A stretch of DNA of 64,000 bases, from the NCBI RefSeq assembly GCF_005876955.1, contig NZ_SSCL01000002.1:62001-126000 (forward strand), read 5' to 3'. Positions 7,551 through 15,510 of this stretch are shown piece after piece. Source of the DNA: Sinomonas gamaensis (GTDB lineage Bacteria; Actinomycetota; Actinomycetes; Actinomycetales; Micrococcaceae). The notes beneath the pieces were generated by a model. The model was not told the origin of the DNA. It saw only the letters and a list, made by a program, of their open reading frames with translations, and did no database searches. Position numbers and translations under genes: made by a program. The number at the start of each line of letters is the position of its first letter. Within the stretch, counting starts at the first letter, position 1.

Positions 7551-8957
7551 TCACAGTGGGACTGAGGCGGCGATCAGCCGCTGAAGGTTCGCCGGCGCGG
7601 CCGATGCGGCCTGGCCGTACCTGTGCAGCAGGGCGATCCGCGCCTCGTCTGTCGGGCTGACGTTCCGGGCCAAGCCGGAGAAGCTGTCGAGCCTGGAGCG
7701 GACGAGCCATTCCCTCAGATCGGGGTCCTGCCTCCAGCGTGCCTGGGCTGCCAGGTTGAACAGCATCGCTCCCAGCCAGTCCTGCGGCCGGTCGGTCATC
7801 GGGAATGGGGCGCAGAGCTCGTTCTTCTCCGCCTCGTCCCCCTTGGTGGCCTCTATGTGGGCGATGATGGCGCTGCTGAAGACGGGCTGGAGCGGGCGCA
7901 CCATCTGCGGGGTGATCTTGCGCCCCTCGAAGACGGGGAAGGCGGGTCGGACGGCGACGCCCCGGGCCGAGCAGTCGATGTAGAGGCGGCGAAGGTCCGC
8001 TTCGACCGTGCCGTCGTCCAAGACGATCCTGTCGGGCTGGAGGCGACGGACCCGCCCCATGCGCACGACGCTGCGGATCTGCCGCAGGGCCTCGAGCTCG
8101 GCCTCGGAGACGGTCGCGCCGTGGTACATGCCCGGGGCCACCCCGGGGTCCAACCGCAGCATCTGCCCTGCGGCTTCCAGGCCGGTGAAGAGTTCCCCGA
8201 CCGTGGCTGCAGTGGCCGCGATCTCGGCCTGGACAGCGAACGCGGTGAAGGTCTGCTCGAAGAACTCCTCGGCAGGCTGCAGCTTGGCCCGGTTCTGCAT
8301 CCACGGATCGCGCGGCACGATCCAGGTGATCAGGTCCGGGGAAACGCCGTTCTCCAGCAGCCAGAGGCACACGTCGATGCCGGTCTTTCCCGCCCCGATG
8401 ACCACGTACCCGCTCGGCGGCCGCGCCTGCTCCGGGAGCAGATTGGGCGGAATGCAGTGCACGCCGGGGGCCACCTCATACACGGGCGGGTGGGTCGAGG
8501 GGACCTCCGTGCGGAGGTACGAGGTGTCCACGACCTTCTCACGGACGCGCAGCTCGAGCGTTCGGCGGTCGAGCCGGGATGCAAGGCGGTGCGTCTGGTC
8601 GTAATCACCCTGGTAGTCGGTGAGGGGGAAGTAGTGCACCCGTCCGGTGGCGAGGAATTCGCGCATCACCTGCTCGTAGTAGGACAGGATCGTGGCGCTG
8701 CTGGCACGGTCGCAGAGGCCCAAGTTGAGGGGCGTGGTGTCGCGGGAGCCGTCGCTGAGCTGGCGGGAGTTGACCCCGTAGGTCGCCGAAGGCTGGTGGA
8801 GGCGGATGAAGGGGTAGGCCTCGTTCCAGTGACCGCCCGGGGCGTGATGTCGGTCTACGAGGGCAACCGTCGAGTCTGTCTCGTGGACCAGGACGTCGGC
8901 GAACGCCATGCCCACGGCACCGCTGCCGACGATCAGGTAGTCCGCTTCAAGGCTCAC
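7551..8957 (-). CDS. NAD(P)/FAD-dependent oxidoreductase (flavin monooxygenase-like)
   Basis: 468-aa cytosolic flavoprotein. An N-terminal FAD-binding Rossmann motif (YLIVGSGAVGMAFADVLV, residues 7-24) is followed by GGHWNEAYPFIRLHQPSATYG, resembling FAD-contacting segments of flavin monooxygenases. A second dinucleotide motif (YVVIGAGKTGIDVCLWLLE, about residue 185) should bind NAD(P)H. GTG at 8957 is supported by GGGAGG 5 nt upstream. A small His/Cys-rich gene begins 290 nt upstream on the same strand (56 nt between the two ORFs), so they may be cotranscribed. Substrate unknown; the fold suits hydroxylation or oxidation of a small hydrophobic molecule. Confidence 0.8.
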   Translation of the reverse strand: MSLEADYLIVGSGAVGMAFADVLVHETDSTVALVDRHHAPGGHWNEAYPFIRLHQPSATYGVNSRQLSDGSRDTTPLNLGLCDRASSATILSYYEQVMREFLATGRVHYFPLTDYQGDYDQTHRLASRLDRRTLELRVREKVVDTSYLRTEVPSTHPPVYEVAPGVHCIPPNLLPEQARPPSGYVVIGAGKTGIDVCLWLLENGVSPDLITWIVPRDPWMQNRAKLQPAEEFFEQTFTAFAVQAEIAATAATVGELFTGLEAAGQMLRLDPGVAPGMYHGATVSEAELEALRQIRSVVRMGRVRRLQPDRIVLDDGTVEADLRRLYIDCSARGVAVRPAFPVFEGRKITPQMVRPLQPVFSSAIIAHIEATKGDEAEKNELCAPFPMTDRPQDWLGAMLFNLAAQARWRQDPDLREWLVRSRLDSFSGLARNVSPTDEARIALLHRYGQAASAAPANLQRLIAASVPL

Positions 8958-9013
8958 ATTATCCTCCCGGGTCAGGCACGGAGATCAGGGGCCAGGGCAG
9001 AGAGCGCAGTGGG

Positions 9014-9247
9014 TCAGCCAGCTGGGTGGCCGTGCGAACAGTGTTCCTGCCCGGGCGGGATCTCATGTCCCTGGATGCAGGTCCTCTCCGGAGGGAGCGG
9101 TGGATCGTGCGAAGTGAAGAAGATTCCGCTCGATCCTCCCGACACCCCGGCATCTTCTCGCTTCAGCCATTCACCCAGATGCAATCCGTGGCGCTTCGGG
9201 TGCTCTTCGGACCCATGCTCCTTGTGCTCGAACGGGTTCTTGGCCAT
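9014..9247 (-). CDS. Small His/Cys-rich protein, 77 aa, possible metal-binding tail
   Basis: Starts MAKNPFEHKEHGSEEHPKRH at ATG 9247, with AAGGA about 10 nt upstream. The C-terminus holds a C-x3-H-x8-C-x2-H arrangement (TCIQGHEIPPGQEHCSHGH) resembling a half zinc ribbon. It lies just ahead of the flavoprotein on the same strand, so it may be a partner or a metal-handling protein. No named family recognised. His-rich N-terminus and paired Cys/His are seen directly; metal binding is inferred. Confidence 0.6.
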   Translation of the reverse strand: MAKNPFEHKEHGSEEHPKRHGLHLGEWLKREDAGVSGGSSGIFFTSHDPPLPPERTCIQGHEIPPGQEHCSHGHPAG

Positions 9248-9307
9248 CGTGATCTCGTCCTTCCTGATTAGCGCCCCAAAGGATATTGGGAGTGGTTTCC
9301 GCTGGAG

Positions 9308-10489
9308 TCAATGGGCACTGCATAGCGAGTTGACCGTCTCGCTGAGCGTGGACTGCATCTGCTCGCCCATCGACTGGCGCTGCTGGTCAGCGCTGGGGTC
9401 CTCGGGGGTTCCGGGCAGGGGTGGCAGAGCGAGGACCATGGTCGCTGTGTACTTTCCGTCGCTGCTGGCCACGGCGACGGTGAAGGTGTACTCCTCGTTG
9501 CCCGCGATGTGGAACGATCCGCTGCTCGTGCAGCCCTGCGGGCCCTTCCAGATGCCGAGGGCGTAGGGCGCCGGCGAGGCGCCCTTCTCCATCTGCGCCA
9601 GCGATGCTGGCGAGAGGAGCCTGCCGCCGAAGAGGGCTGCGAGGAAGGCGTTCACGTCGCCCACCGTGGAGATCAACCCTTCGGCGGAGGAGCCGGCTAG
9701 GTGCGTGTTGTCCGTGGTGTCGATCCTCTGCCCGTGCAAGGTCAGGTAGCCGTGGAGGATGTCCTTCTGGGTCAGGTCGAGCCGGGACGTGGACGTGTGG
9801 GCCAGCCCGAGCGGGGCGATGACCTCTTCGTTGAGGACGTCGGGGAAGGGCTTCTTCCGCAGCGTCTGGACGAGCAGGCCGAGGGCTATGTAGTTGGTCT
9901 CGTCCCATTGGTAGTTTCCGACGGCGCTTGCGGGCCAGGGCTGGCCGGCGGCGTCCTTGAGCGCCTGCTCGAGCGTCAGCGGCTGGGCGAGGGCCGGGCG
10001 GAAGTCCACGCCGCCCATCGAGGCGGGGATGTAGCTGGGGATGCCGGAGGTCTGGCCGAGCAGCTCCCTGACGGTGATCGGCCCGGGCGGGTGGAGCTCG
10101 GCCTCGAAGCCGGGGATGACGCCGTTCACGGGGTCGTCGAGGCCGATCAGGTGGTCGTCGACCAGCTTGAGCACGGTGACCGCGGTGAACGTCTCGGTCA
10201 GGCTGCCCACCGACACCATGTCCCCGGGCTGGGCCGGGTCCTTTGTGTCGAGGTCCCGCACCCCGTAGGCGCTCGACCATTGCCCGCCGGGCCATCTCAC
10301 TTGGGCGACGGCGGAGACGGCCCCACTGCCGATGAACAGCTTGGCCTGCTCGTCGAGGGAGGCAATGGCGGGGGACAGGCTGGCGCTCGGGGTGGATGAA
10401 GAGGTCGAGCCCGAGTACTGGCAGGCGGCGAGCATGAGAGCGAGGGGCAAGGCTGCGGCCATCCGTGACCGGCGTGCCATCGGGACCAC
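9308..10489 (-). CDS. Lipoprotein with beta-lactamase/DD-peptidase fold lacking catalytic residues
   Basis: 393-aa exported lipoprotein: lipobox LMLAAC with Cys23, then a Ser/Thr-rich linker. The body matches the class C beta-lactamase/serine hydrolase family (ITVRELLGQTSGIPSYIP; LDDPVNGVIPGFEAELHPPG; LIGLDDP). The catalytic S-x-x-K reads S96-L-T-E99, so the general-base Lys is Glu. The Y-S-N motif aligns with W195-D-E. The third motif is also not evident. An alternative start is ATG 10480. It is likely a pseudoenzyme (binding or scaffold) at the outer face of the membrane. It has no operon partner. The fold call is firm; loss of activity is inferred from motif alignment by eye. Confidence 0.8.
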   Translation of the reverse strand: MVPMARRSRMAAALPLALMLAACQYSGSTSSSTPSASLSPAIASLDEQAKLFIGSGAVSAVAQVRWPGGQWSSAYGVRDLDTKDPAQPGDMVSVGSLTETFTAVTVLKLVDDHLIGLDDPVNGVIPGFEAELHPPGPITVRELLGQTSGIPSYIPASMGGVDFRPALAQPLTLEQALKDAAGQPWPASAVGNYQWDETNYIALGLLVQTLRKKPFPDVLNEEVIAPLGLAHTSTSRLDLTQKDILHGYLTLHGQRIDTTDNTHLAGSSAEGLISTVGDVNAFLAALFGGRLLSPASLAQMEKGASPAPYALGIWKGPQGCTSSGSFHIAGNEEYTFTVAVASSDGKYTATMVLALPPLPGTPEDPSADQQRQSMGEQMQSTLSETVNSLCSAH

Positions 10490-10723
10490 GTCCCATCAAG
10501 TTTGAGGAATGACCGGCCTATGAGGCCCAGGCGGCGCCGAGGAGCGCGGACGTCCCAGCGGCATCAGGGTAAGCCCGAGCCCTCGGGGAGCGGGAGGGCG
10601 TGACGCGTCCACTTTCCCTCCAGCCGGGGACCTTTGCGACCGTTTGGGCGCGTTCTCGACCGCTGGCAAGCGCGCGTGTGGCAGTGTCGGTCGGGGGAGC
10701 ATCGATGAAGATGGGGGATTGCG

Positions 10724-11068
10724 GTGATCGACAAGCGCGCGGCCAAGAACCTGCGGGCCCGGCTCGAGAAGGCGGCGAAGGACCTGGGGCCGGACGAGAA
10801 GCTCTGGCTCGAGGTCCACTCGCTCAGGCACCGGCGACGCGGCGGCAGGTGGAAGGCCGCGATCTGCCGGCGGCAGGAAACGAGCAAGGTGATTTCGGGC
10901 ATGAGTTCAGACGGAGTCGTCTTCGGTCTCGACTATCCCAGCCAGCTCCCAGATTGGCTCGATGCCCTCGGGGTGGCCCCCGTGGAGCCGATGCCGGAGG
11001 ACTGGAACGACATCACGGTCTTCGGGTGCGACGTCGAGGTCCTCGAGAATGAGACCGCCAGGTCCTGA
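10724..11068 (+). CDS. Hypothetical protein, 114 aa
   Basis: GTG start at 10724 with GGGGGA about 6 nt upstream. The N-terminus is basic and helical (IDKRAAKNLRARLEKAAKDLG), followed by a Trp/Arg-rich middle and an acidic C-terminus (PMPEDWNDITVFGCDVEV). No signal peptide or membrane segment. No family recognised. It faces the GvpA-like gene convergently with a 42-nt gap. Confidence 0.55.
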   Translation: MIDKRAAKNLRARLEKAAKDLGPDEKLWLEVHSLRHRRRGGRWKAAICRRQETSKVISGMSSDGVVFGLDYPSQLPDWLDALGVAPVEPMPEDWNDITVFGCDVEVLENETARS

Positions 11069-11110
11069 ACTCGACGCCAAGGCCGGGGCGTTTATCGCGA
11101 TCTTCGCAAT

Positions 11111-11569
11111 TCAGTCCTGGCCTCCGTCGTCGTCGCCGACGAGGTTCTCGGCTGCGTCCATGACGTGGCTGACCGCGCCCTCGACCTTCTCGGCAACTGT
11201 GGTGACTACGTCCTCGACCTTCTGCTGGACCGTCTCGATCGCATCCTTGGTCTTGTCCTTCGCGACTTTGCGGGCGAGGCCTTCGACGGTATTCTCGACC
11301 CCTTTCTGGACGATCTCCGTCAGGGGCCTGCCGCCCTGCTTCGTCAGGTCGAGGCGGCTGGTCGCCTCGGCGAAGCGGAGATAGGTGTCCACGCTCGCGA
11401 CAACGATCCTGGCGTCGACGGTCAGCAGCTGGATCCCGAGCAGGGACACGCCAACGTAGGCGTCGATGACCAGGCCCTTGTCGAGGATCACGGTCAGGAC
11501 GTCCGCCAGTGAGCTCGAATGGGGGCGGTCGAGGTAGCCACCACTGGAAGTGATGCTCACGGCTTCCAT
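11111..11569 (-). CDS. Gas vesicle GvpA/GvpJ-family protein with long C-terminal extension
   Basis: 152 aa. Residues 19-68 match the gas-vesicle structural family ([41 protein letters not shown]), which forms the ribs of hollow protein shells. The canonical GvpA ends near residue 70; here about 80 residues of charged, heptad-like helix follow ([20 protein letters not shown] and [20 protein letters not shown]) before an acidic tail. This resembles GvpJ/GvpS or a repurposed paralogue. No gvpF, gvpG, gvpK, gvpL, gvpN or gvpO is present in the window, so gas vesicles are unlikely from this locus alone. The start is uncertain: ATG 11569 or GTG 11560. Confidence 0.85.
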   Translation of the reverse strand: MEAVSITSSGGYLDRPHSSSLADVLTVILDKGLVIDAYVGVSLLGIQLLTVDARIVVASVDTYLRFAEATSRLDLTKQGGRPLTEIVQKGVENTVEGLARKVAKDKTKDAIETVQQKVEDVVTTVAEKVEGAVSHVMDAAENLVGDDDGGQD

Positions 11570-11757
11570 GCCTCGCGGTTCTGACAGCGGATGCCTGAAG
11601 TTGCCCAGCCGAGGTGGCCCCCAATCTGGTGCTCCCTTCGTCTGGGGGCAACGCTGGAGTACCGGGCGGAGAGCCGCCCCCTGGCGTCATTCGTCGCCCA
11701 GGACAGCAGATCGACTTCCTCATCGGCCTAATTCTTCGGGGCACCGAACGGTCCCGG

Positions 11758-12312
11758 TCACAGGATGCGCTGGTACATCCGGTGGTCCTCCCACGAGCCG
11801 GCGATCTGGATGTACTTGTGCGCGAGCCCGTAGAACTCGAAGCCGTTCTTCTCCAGCACCCGCTGGGAGGGCACATTCTGGGGCAGCGTCGCGGCCTCGA
11901 GGCGGTGCAGCCCGAGCCCGTCGCGGGCGATCTCCACGAGGACCCCGATCGTCTGGGTCATGATCCCTTGCCCCTGGGCGTGCTCGGCGATCCAGTACCC
12001 CAGGTGGGCGTTCTGGAACGCGCCGCGCACGACCGATGAGAGGGTGGCCCGCCCGATGATCGAGCCGTCCTGGACGAGGACGAGCGGTAGCGCGGTTCCC
12101 CTGAGGAGCTCCTCGAGGGAGTGGCGGATCGCCTGCTCCTGCCCTTCCTCGGTGTACCACTCCTCGGGGCGCACCGGCTCCCACGGTGCGAGGTACTCGC
12201 GGCTCTGGGCGTACGCACGCGCGAGCGGTTCGGCGTCCTCTGCCCTGAGGAGGCGCAGCATGGTGCCGTGGGCGAGCGTCCTGTCCGTCTCCATCGAAAG
12301 GAGCCTAGCCAT
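11758..12312 (-). CDS. GNAT N-acetyltransferase, RimJ/RimL-like
   Basis: 184-aa acetyl-CoA-dependent acetyltransferase. ATG 12312 is selected because GGGAGG lies 4 nt upstream; the frame is open further back without a ribosome site. Motif A (LGYWIAEHAQGQGIMTQTIG) has the Q-x-x-G-x-G/A-type acetyl-CoA loop, and motif B reads RLEAATLPQNVPSQRVLEKNGF, typical of RimJ/RimL enzymes that modify N-termini of ribosomal or other proteins. Its neighbours are hypothetical proteins and give no substrate hint. Confidence 0.85.
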   Translation of the reverse strand: MARLLSMETDRTLAHGTMLRLLRAEDAEPLARAYAQSREYLAPWEPVRPEEWYTEEGQEQAIRHSLEELLRGTALPLVLVQDGSIIGRATLSSVVRGAFQNAHLGYWIAEHAQGQGIMTQTIGVLVEIARDGLGLHRLEAATLPQNVPSQRVLEKNGFEFYGLAHKYIQIAGSWEDHRMYQRIL

Positions 12313-12497
12313 CGCACCTCCCGCAACCTCGAACGAAGCCCAAGGGCGCCGCTTGTCGTGTTGCGTGACTGCAACTGTCATGTGCGGTCGGGACCAAAGT
12401 CCCTCCAGCCGCTTTCAAAACGCTGGATAAATTGGGGGCCTCGTACACCGCTGGGGGCAGCGCCTCCGCGTTGGAATCACTCGGGGGAGGTCTTTGC

Positions 12498-12860
12498 GTG
12501 GCACAGGAGGAAAGCGCCGGGACGGGCGCACTGTTCGAGGTGGGGGAGCGAGTACGGTTCCGCCGCGAGGTGAAGGACCCTGCAATGGCGCAGGTGAGGG
12601 CGGCAACGGGCGACCTCGGCGTGGTGGTCCACGTCCTTCCGGGCCTGAGCCCGGCGGCGGTCGTGGTGAAGCTCGACCGGGCACGGCTGCCGGAGTTCGC
12701 CCGGCTGGTAGTGCCCGCGGAACAGCTCGAGCTCGCCTTCCCCTCGGGCATGGAGGCGGCAGAGGTGGTGGCGGCCGCGGAGGCCATCACCCGCACAGCC
12801 TGGGCCGTCCCGCGCCCTCCGGCGACCGATCGGGGTGCGGGCCGGGCCAGACCCCAATGA
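12498..12860 (+). CDS. Hypothetical protein with a small beta-barrel-like core, 120 aa
   Basis: GTG 12498 is chosen over earlier in-frame codons because GGGGGAGG lies 7 nt upstream. The core (FEVGERVRFRREVKDPAM; TGDLGVVVHVLPGL; AVVVKLDRARLPEFARLVVP) alternates Val/Arg as in SH3- or KOW-like barrels. An Ala-rich helix follows. Function unknown. It reads in the same direction as the next small gene (15-nt gap), so the two may form an operon. Confidence 0.55.
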   Translation: MAQEESAGTGALFEVGERVRFRREVKDPAMAQVRAATGDLGVVVHVLPGLSPAAVVVKLDRARLPEFARLVVPAEQLELAFPSGMEAAEVVAAAEAITRTAWAVPRPPATDRGAGRARPQ

Positions 12861-12875
12861 TGATCGCCGAGCACA

Positions 12876-13172
12876 GTGGACAGCTCCGCGAACCACCCTC
12901 CCGGCGGCTCTGAGGACCGGGCCCTCTGGGATGAGGCCGGGCTGCCATGCCGGGTCATCGCCGTCACACAGCACGGCGAGATCCACGGGTACCTGATCAG
13001 CAGGACCGATGAGAGGGGCAGGGTCGCCTGGCGCACCGCCTCGGGCCGGGTCCGGTACCTCCTCGCCCGCCCCTCCGACCTCCACCCGCCCAGCGGAGAC
13101 CGGCCCTGGGAGGGTTTGGAGATCCCCTGGCTGCTCACGAGCAGGCCTACAGCACGCCCCAGGTCCGCCTGA
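12876..13172 (+). CDS. Hypothetical protein, 98 aa
   Basis: GTG start at 12876, weak ribosome site. The middle (PCRVIAVTQHGEIHGYLISR; GRVAWRTASGRVRYLLAR) reads like a small beta-sheet domain; the ends are Pro/Arg-rich. Probably translated with the preceding gene. No family recognised. Confidence 0.45.
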   Translation: MDSSANHPPGGSEDRALWDEAGLPCRVIAVTQHGEIHGYLISRTDERGRVAWRTASGRVRYLLARPSDLHPPSGDRPWEGLEIPWLLTSRPTARPRSA

Positions 13173-13303
13173 TCCGAAAAGAGCAGCCGCCGCATTGTGT
13201 ATCCGGGCGGGCGCGACCACGGACAGAACGAGGAACCCGCGCGCCGGCCCCTCCGGCAGTCCGGACGGAGGGCCAAACGCCGCCCTGTCGGTGCGACCGC
13301 ACG

Positions 13304-13316
13304 GACCGTTCTGTCT
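13304..13316. promoter_or_regulatory. Shared 13-bp element upstream of the intact TetR gene
   Basis: GACCGTTCTGTCT occurs here, 28 nt before the TetR start, and identically at 18351-18363 before the TetR pseudogene. The context (GACCG ... GTC) resembles TetR-family half-sites. Likely the autoregulatory operator. Confidence 0.5.
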
Positions 13317-13344
13317 ACCCGAGAGTAGTCAGTAACATGCGGGA

Positions 13345-13941
13345 ATGACCATCGGCGAAGCAACGGGCAAACGGCTCACCCGTGCCGCGGTACCCGCACG
13401 ACAGCGGGTCCTGGATGCCTCCTATGAGCTTTTCGCCCGACGCGGCATCCGGGATGTCGGGGTCGACGAACTGATCCACGCCTCTGGCGTGGCCAAGGCC
13501 ACCTTCTACAAGCACTTCAAGTCCAAGGACGATGTCGTGCTCGCGTTCCTCCAACGCTGGTACGAAGAACGCACTGCCGCCATCGAGCAGGCAGTCGCCC
13601 GGTACGGGAACCGGGACGGGGGCGCCGTCCTGACCATCTTCGACCTGTTCGACGACTGGTTCCGGCAAGGGGCCGTGCAGGTCACGGCCTTCCTGCACGT
13701 CATGATGGAAATGGGCCCCCAGCACCCTCTCGGCAGGGCGAGCATCAGCTATCTCGAGAAGACCCGGCAGCAGATCGCGGACCTGGCCGAATCCGCAGGG
13801 CTCGCCGATCCCCAAGACTTCGCCTGGTCCATCCACATCCTCCTCAAGGGGGCCATGGTCGCCGACGCCGAGGGCGACGAGCATGCAGCCCAGAGGGCGA
13901 AACGAATGGCCCGAATCCTGATGGACTACCACCGGCCGTAA
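13345..13941 (+). CDS. TetR/AcrR-family transcriptional regulator
   Basis: 198 aa. The N-terminal helix-turn-helix is textbook (RQRVLDASYELFARRGIRDV; VDELIHASGVAKATFYKHFK, residues 20-60). The C-terminal ligand domain is helical (WFRQGAVQVTAFLHVMMEMG; SAGLADPQDFAWSIHILLKG). A paralogue of very similar sequence lies at 18392-18978 but is broken. A 13-bp element is shared by both promoters. No obvious partner gene (efflux pump or enzyme) is adjacent, so the regulon is unknown. ATG 13345; GGGA lies only a few nt upstream. Confidence 0.9.
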   Translation: MTIGEATGKRLTRAAVPARQRVLDASYELFARRGIRDVGVDELIHASGVAKATFYKHFKSKDDVVLAFLQRWYEERTAAIEQAVARYGNRDGGAVLTIFDLFDDWFRQGAVQVTAFLHVMMEMGPQHPLGRASISYLEKTRQQIADLAESAGLADPQDFAWSIHILLKGAMVADAEGDEHAAQRAKRMARILMDYHRP

Positions 13942-14092
13942 GCAAGGGCGGCACCGGCTGCCTTCTCGAGACGCCCGCGGCCGAGCTCGTGGCCTCCCCC
14001 GCGCCCGCTCCGACAAGGAGGGAACGGCTCGAGCAGCTTCCTCGAAACGCTCCAAGGAATGGCCGATGCCAGCCTCACCGCGGCCCACGCCC

Positions 14093-14179
14093 TTCGGCGA
14101 AGGCATCCGGCCTTCACACAATGGACAGTGGCTTCGGCGAAGGCATCCGGCCTTCACACAATGGACAGTGGCTTCGGCG
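14093..14179. repeat. 40-bp tandem direct repeat, about 2.2 copies
   Basis: A 40-bp unit beginning AGGCATCCGGCCTTCACACA is present at 14101-14140 and 14141-14180 with one mismatch at the last base, preceded by a partial unit (14093-14100). It is in the 347-nt gap after the TetR gene, where I see no convincing gene. Origin unknown; recent slippage or a REP-like unit. Confidence 0.85.
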
Positions 14180-14288
14180 CGCCTCTAGCCTCTAATCGAG
14201 TGAAGAAACCGGCTCATCCCCAACAGTGAAGCCCTTCGTGGGCGCCGCCAGGGCGGCCCCAGTAGCGCCTTGATGGGAGGGAGTCAGT

Positions 14289-14687
14289 GTGGACGACACA
14301 ACCCTTGTGGCAAACCTCGTGTACGGGGGCACCTTCGTGGTCGGCAGTCTCGTGCTGTTCATCCTGGCAGCCCTTCTGATCGGCATGATGCTCCTTGCAG
14401 GGGTGGCCAGGGCAGTCCTGTCCCTCGCCGGCAGGGCCCGGCGCCCGTTCCTTTGGCAGGCGCAGCACTCGGCGGCAGCCGAAGCTGCGGTACCCTCGGA
14501 CCCGCGGAATGCGGCGTTGCTTGAAAAGGCCAACGCGATCCTGGCCGCATTGCACGCCGGTGCGACCGAGGAGCAGGACGACGGGGCGGAGAACGGCCCC
14601 GCCACCGAAACTGCAGCGGTGCGGCGCGAGCGGCCAGGTGCTGACCCGGACACCGCCGTCCCGGTCACCACCGCTTGGAGGCAGTGA
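14289..14687 (+). CDS. Small single-pass membrane protein, 132 aa, unknown
   Basis: GTG 14289 follows GGGAGGGAG by about 8 nt. Residues 8-45 contain a strongly hydrophobic stretch ([20 protein letters not shown] and on). A cytoplasmic, Ala/Glu-rich helical tail follows, with a possible short coiled coil ([18 protein letters not shown]). The gene runs toward cspA, which starts 92 nt later. No family recognised. Confidence 0.6.
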   Translation: MDDTTLVANLVYGGTFVVGSLVLFILAALLIGMMLLAGVARAVLSLAGRARRPFLWQAQHSAAAEAAVPSDPRNAALLEKANAILAALHAGATEEQDDGAENGPATETAAVRRERPGADPDTAVPVTTAWRQ

Positions 14688-14778
14688 GCGCGGACACATA
14701 GGGTGGCAGGGAAGGACTGGCGTGAGAAGACCGGCCGCGAAGACTGCGGCCACGGCGCCAGCGGGGAAGGCAGCACCA

Positions 14779-14982
14779 ATGGCTACAGGCACCGTGAAGT
14801 GGTTCAACTCGGAGAAGGGCTACGGCTTCATCGCCCCCGACGACGGGTCGGCGGACCTCTTCGCCCACTACTCGGAGATCGACGCGCGCGGCTACCGTTC
14901 TCTCGACGAGGGCCAGAAGGTCGAGTACGAGGTCGGGCAGGGCCAGAAGGGCCCGCAGGCCCAGAAGATCCGCCCCCTCTGA
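14779..14982 (+). CDS. Cold-shock domain protein (CspA family)
   Basis: 67-aa single-stranded nucleic-acid chaperone. [20 protein letters not shown] shows RNP1 (KGYGFI). RNP2 reads DLFAHY instead of the usual VFVHF-type. It ends [12 protein letters not shown], typical for the family. ATG 14779 with AAGG 7-10 nt upstream. A strong terminator follows 22 nt after the stop. Likely a monocistronic or second-in-operon RNA chaperone; paralogues usually exist elsewhere in the genome. Confidence 0.95.
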   Translation: MATGTVKWFNSEKGYGFIAPDDGSADLFAHYSEIDARGYRSLDEGQKVEYEVGQGQKGPQAQKIRPL

Positions 14983-15003
14983 ACGGACGGCGCGGCTAAA
15001 CCC

Positions 15004-15036
15004 GGAACGGGGCTTCCCATTGGGAGGCCCCGTTCC
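15004..15036 (+). terminator. Rho-independent-type terminator after the cold-shock gene
   Basis: 15-bp stem GGAACGGGGC(T)TCCC / GGGAGGCCCCGTTCC with an ATT loop and one wobble, 22 nt after the stop. The stem is strong but the T-run is poor. Confidence 0.75.
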
Positions 15037-15178
15037 GCTGTCCGAGGGCTCGGTTCAGCGCCGGCCGCTGGAGCTCGAGTTTCGGTGCGAGTCCGGGCCG
15101 TGCTGCTCGGACTGCTGGTGGTCGGCGGCCTGGGTCGGGACCGGCTGCGGCTGGGCCGCCTTACGAGCGATAGGCTGT

Positions 15179-15211
15179 GGTCACCCATAAACCACCCACT
15201 TTTGGGTGACC
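15179..15211. repeat. 9-bp inverted repeat
   Basis: GGTCACCCA (15179-15187) and TGGGTGACC (15203-15211), 15-nt loop. No gene overlaps it. It could be an operator or a terminator; no further context. Apart from this hairpin, the csp terminator, the tRNA remnant and the diverged repeat, I see nothing in 14983-15718. Confidence 0.5.
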
Positions 15212-15308
15212 TGGCGGGAACAGTTGGGTAAGCTCGGCTCCACCTATTGGATAGTTTTCGCAGGTGAGAGGCTGAATCGGGGATGCGTTGGGCATCGTCG
15301 GGATCGTG

Positions 15309-15352
15309 CTTCTGTAAACAGAGGGTCACCGGTTCGAATCCGGCAGGGGGCT
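15309..15352 (+). tRNA. tRNA 3'-half remnant (possible attachment-site scar)
   Basis: Contains an intact T-arm (CCGG-TTCGAAT-CCGG) preceded by AGAGGGTCA and followed by CAGGGGGCT, like the 3' end of a tRNA whose acceptor would begin AGCCCCC. TGTAAA upstream resembles the anticodon loop of a tRNA-Thr(TGT). The 5' half, D-arm and anticodon stem are absent, so it is not a functional tRNA. Such fragments mark integrase attachment sites. Confidence 0.6.
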
Positions 15353-15402
15353 ACGTGATCCATAGGATCCGGGGGAGCGGAGGCCCCCAAAGATCCCCGA
15401 GC

Positions 15403-15510
15403 TGTCTTCGTCGGGCGAGCCTTCGAGCGGGAGATGAGTGGGGGAGTGCGTTGTCCTCGGCGCGGATGCGTCCCAATCAGGTGGCGTAGTTCTGAGAAGG
15501 TATATGACTA
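15403..15510. repeat. Diverged direct repeat, copy 1
   Basis: About 105 bp that align with 19425-19535. Shared blocks include CCTTCGAG, GGCGTTGTCCTCG/GCGTTGTCCTCGG, AGTTCT and GAAGGTATAT. The minus-strand translations also resemble each other (PRRGQRTPPLISRSKARP against PRGQRPHPLVSPSKAHP), so this may be a fragment of the gene called at 19080-19541. Confidence 0.6.

Noticed and set aside
7623-9566. 647-codon plus-strand frame
   Set aside because: Antisense shadow of the flavoprotein and the small His/Cys-rich gene; Gly/Arg/Val-rich without motifs.
14101-14180. CRISPR array
   Set aside because: Units are directly adjacent with no spacers and there are only two; no cas genes in the window.
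11111-14687. A gas-vesicle gene cluster
   Set aside because: Only one GvpA-like gene; neighbours are GNAT, TetR and unknown proteins with no gvpF, gvpK, gvpL, gvpN or gvpO features.
14703-14999. Second ORF overlapping the cold-shock gene
   Set aside because: Arg/Gly-rich shadow; the cold-shock frame has the RNP motifs and the terminator spacing.
15240-15352. A complete tRNA-Thr gene
   Set aside because: Only the T-arm and acceptor 3' strand fit; anticodon stem pairing fails and no D-arm or 5' acceptor is present.
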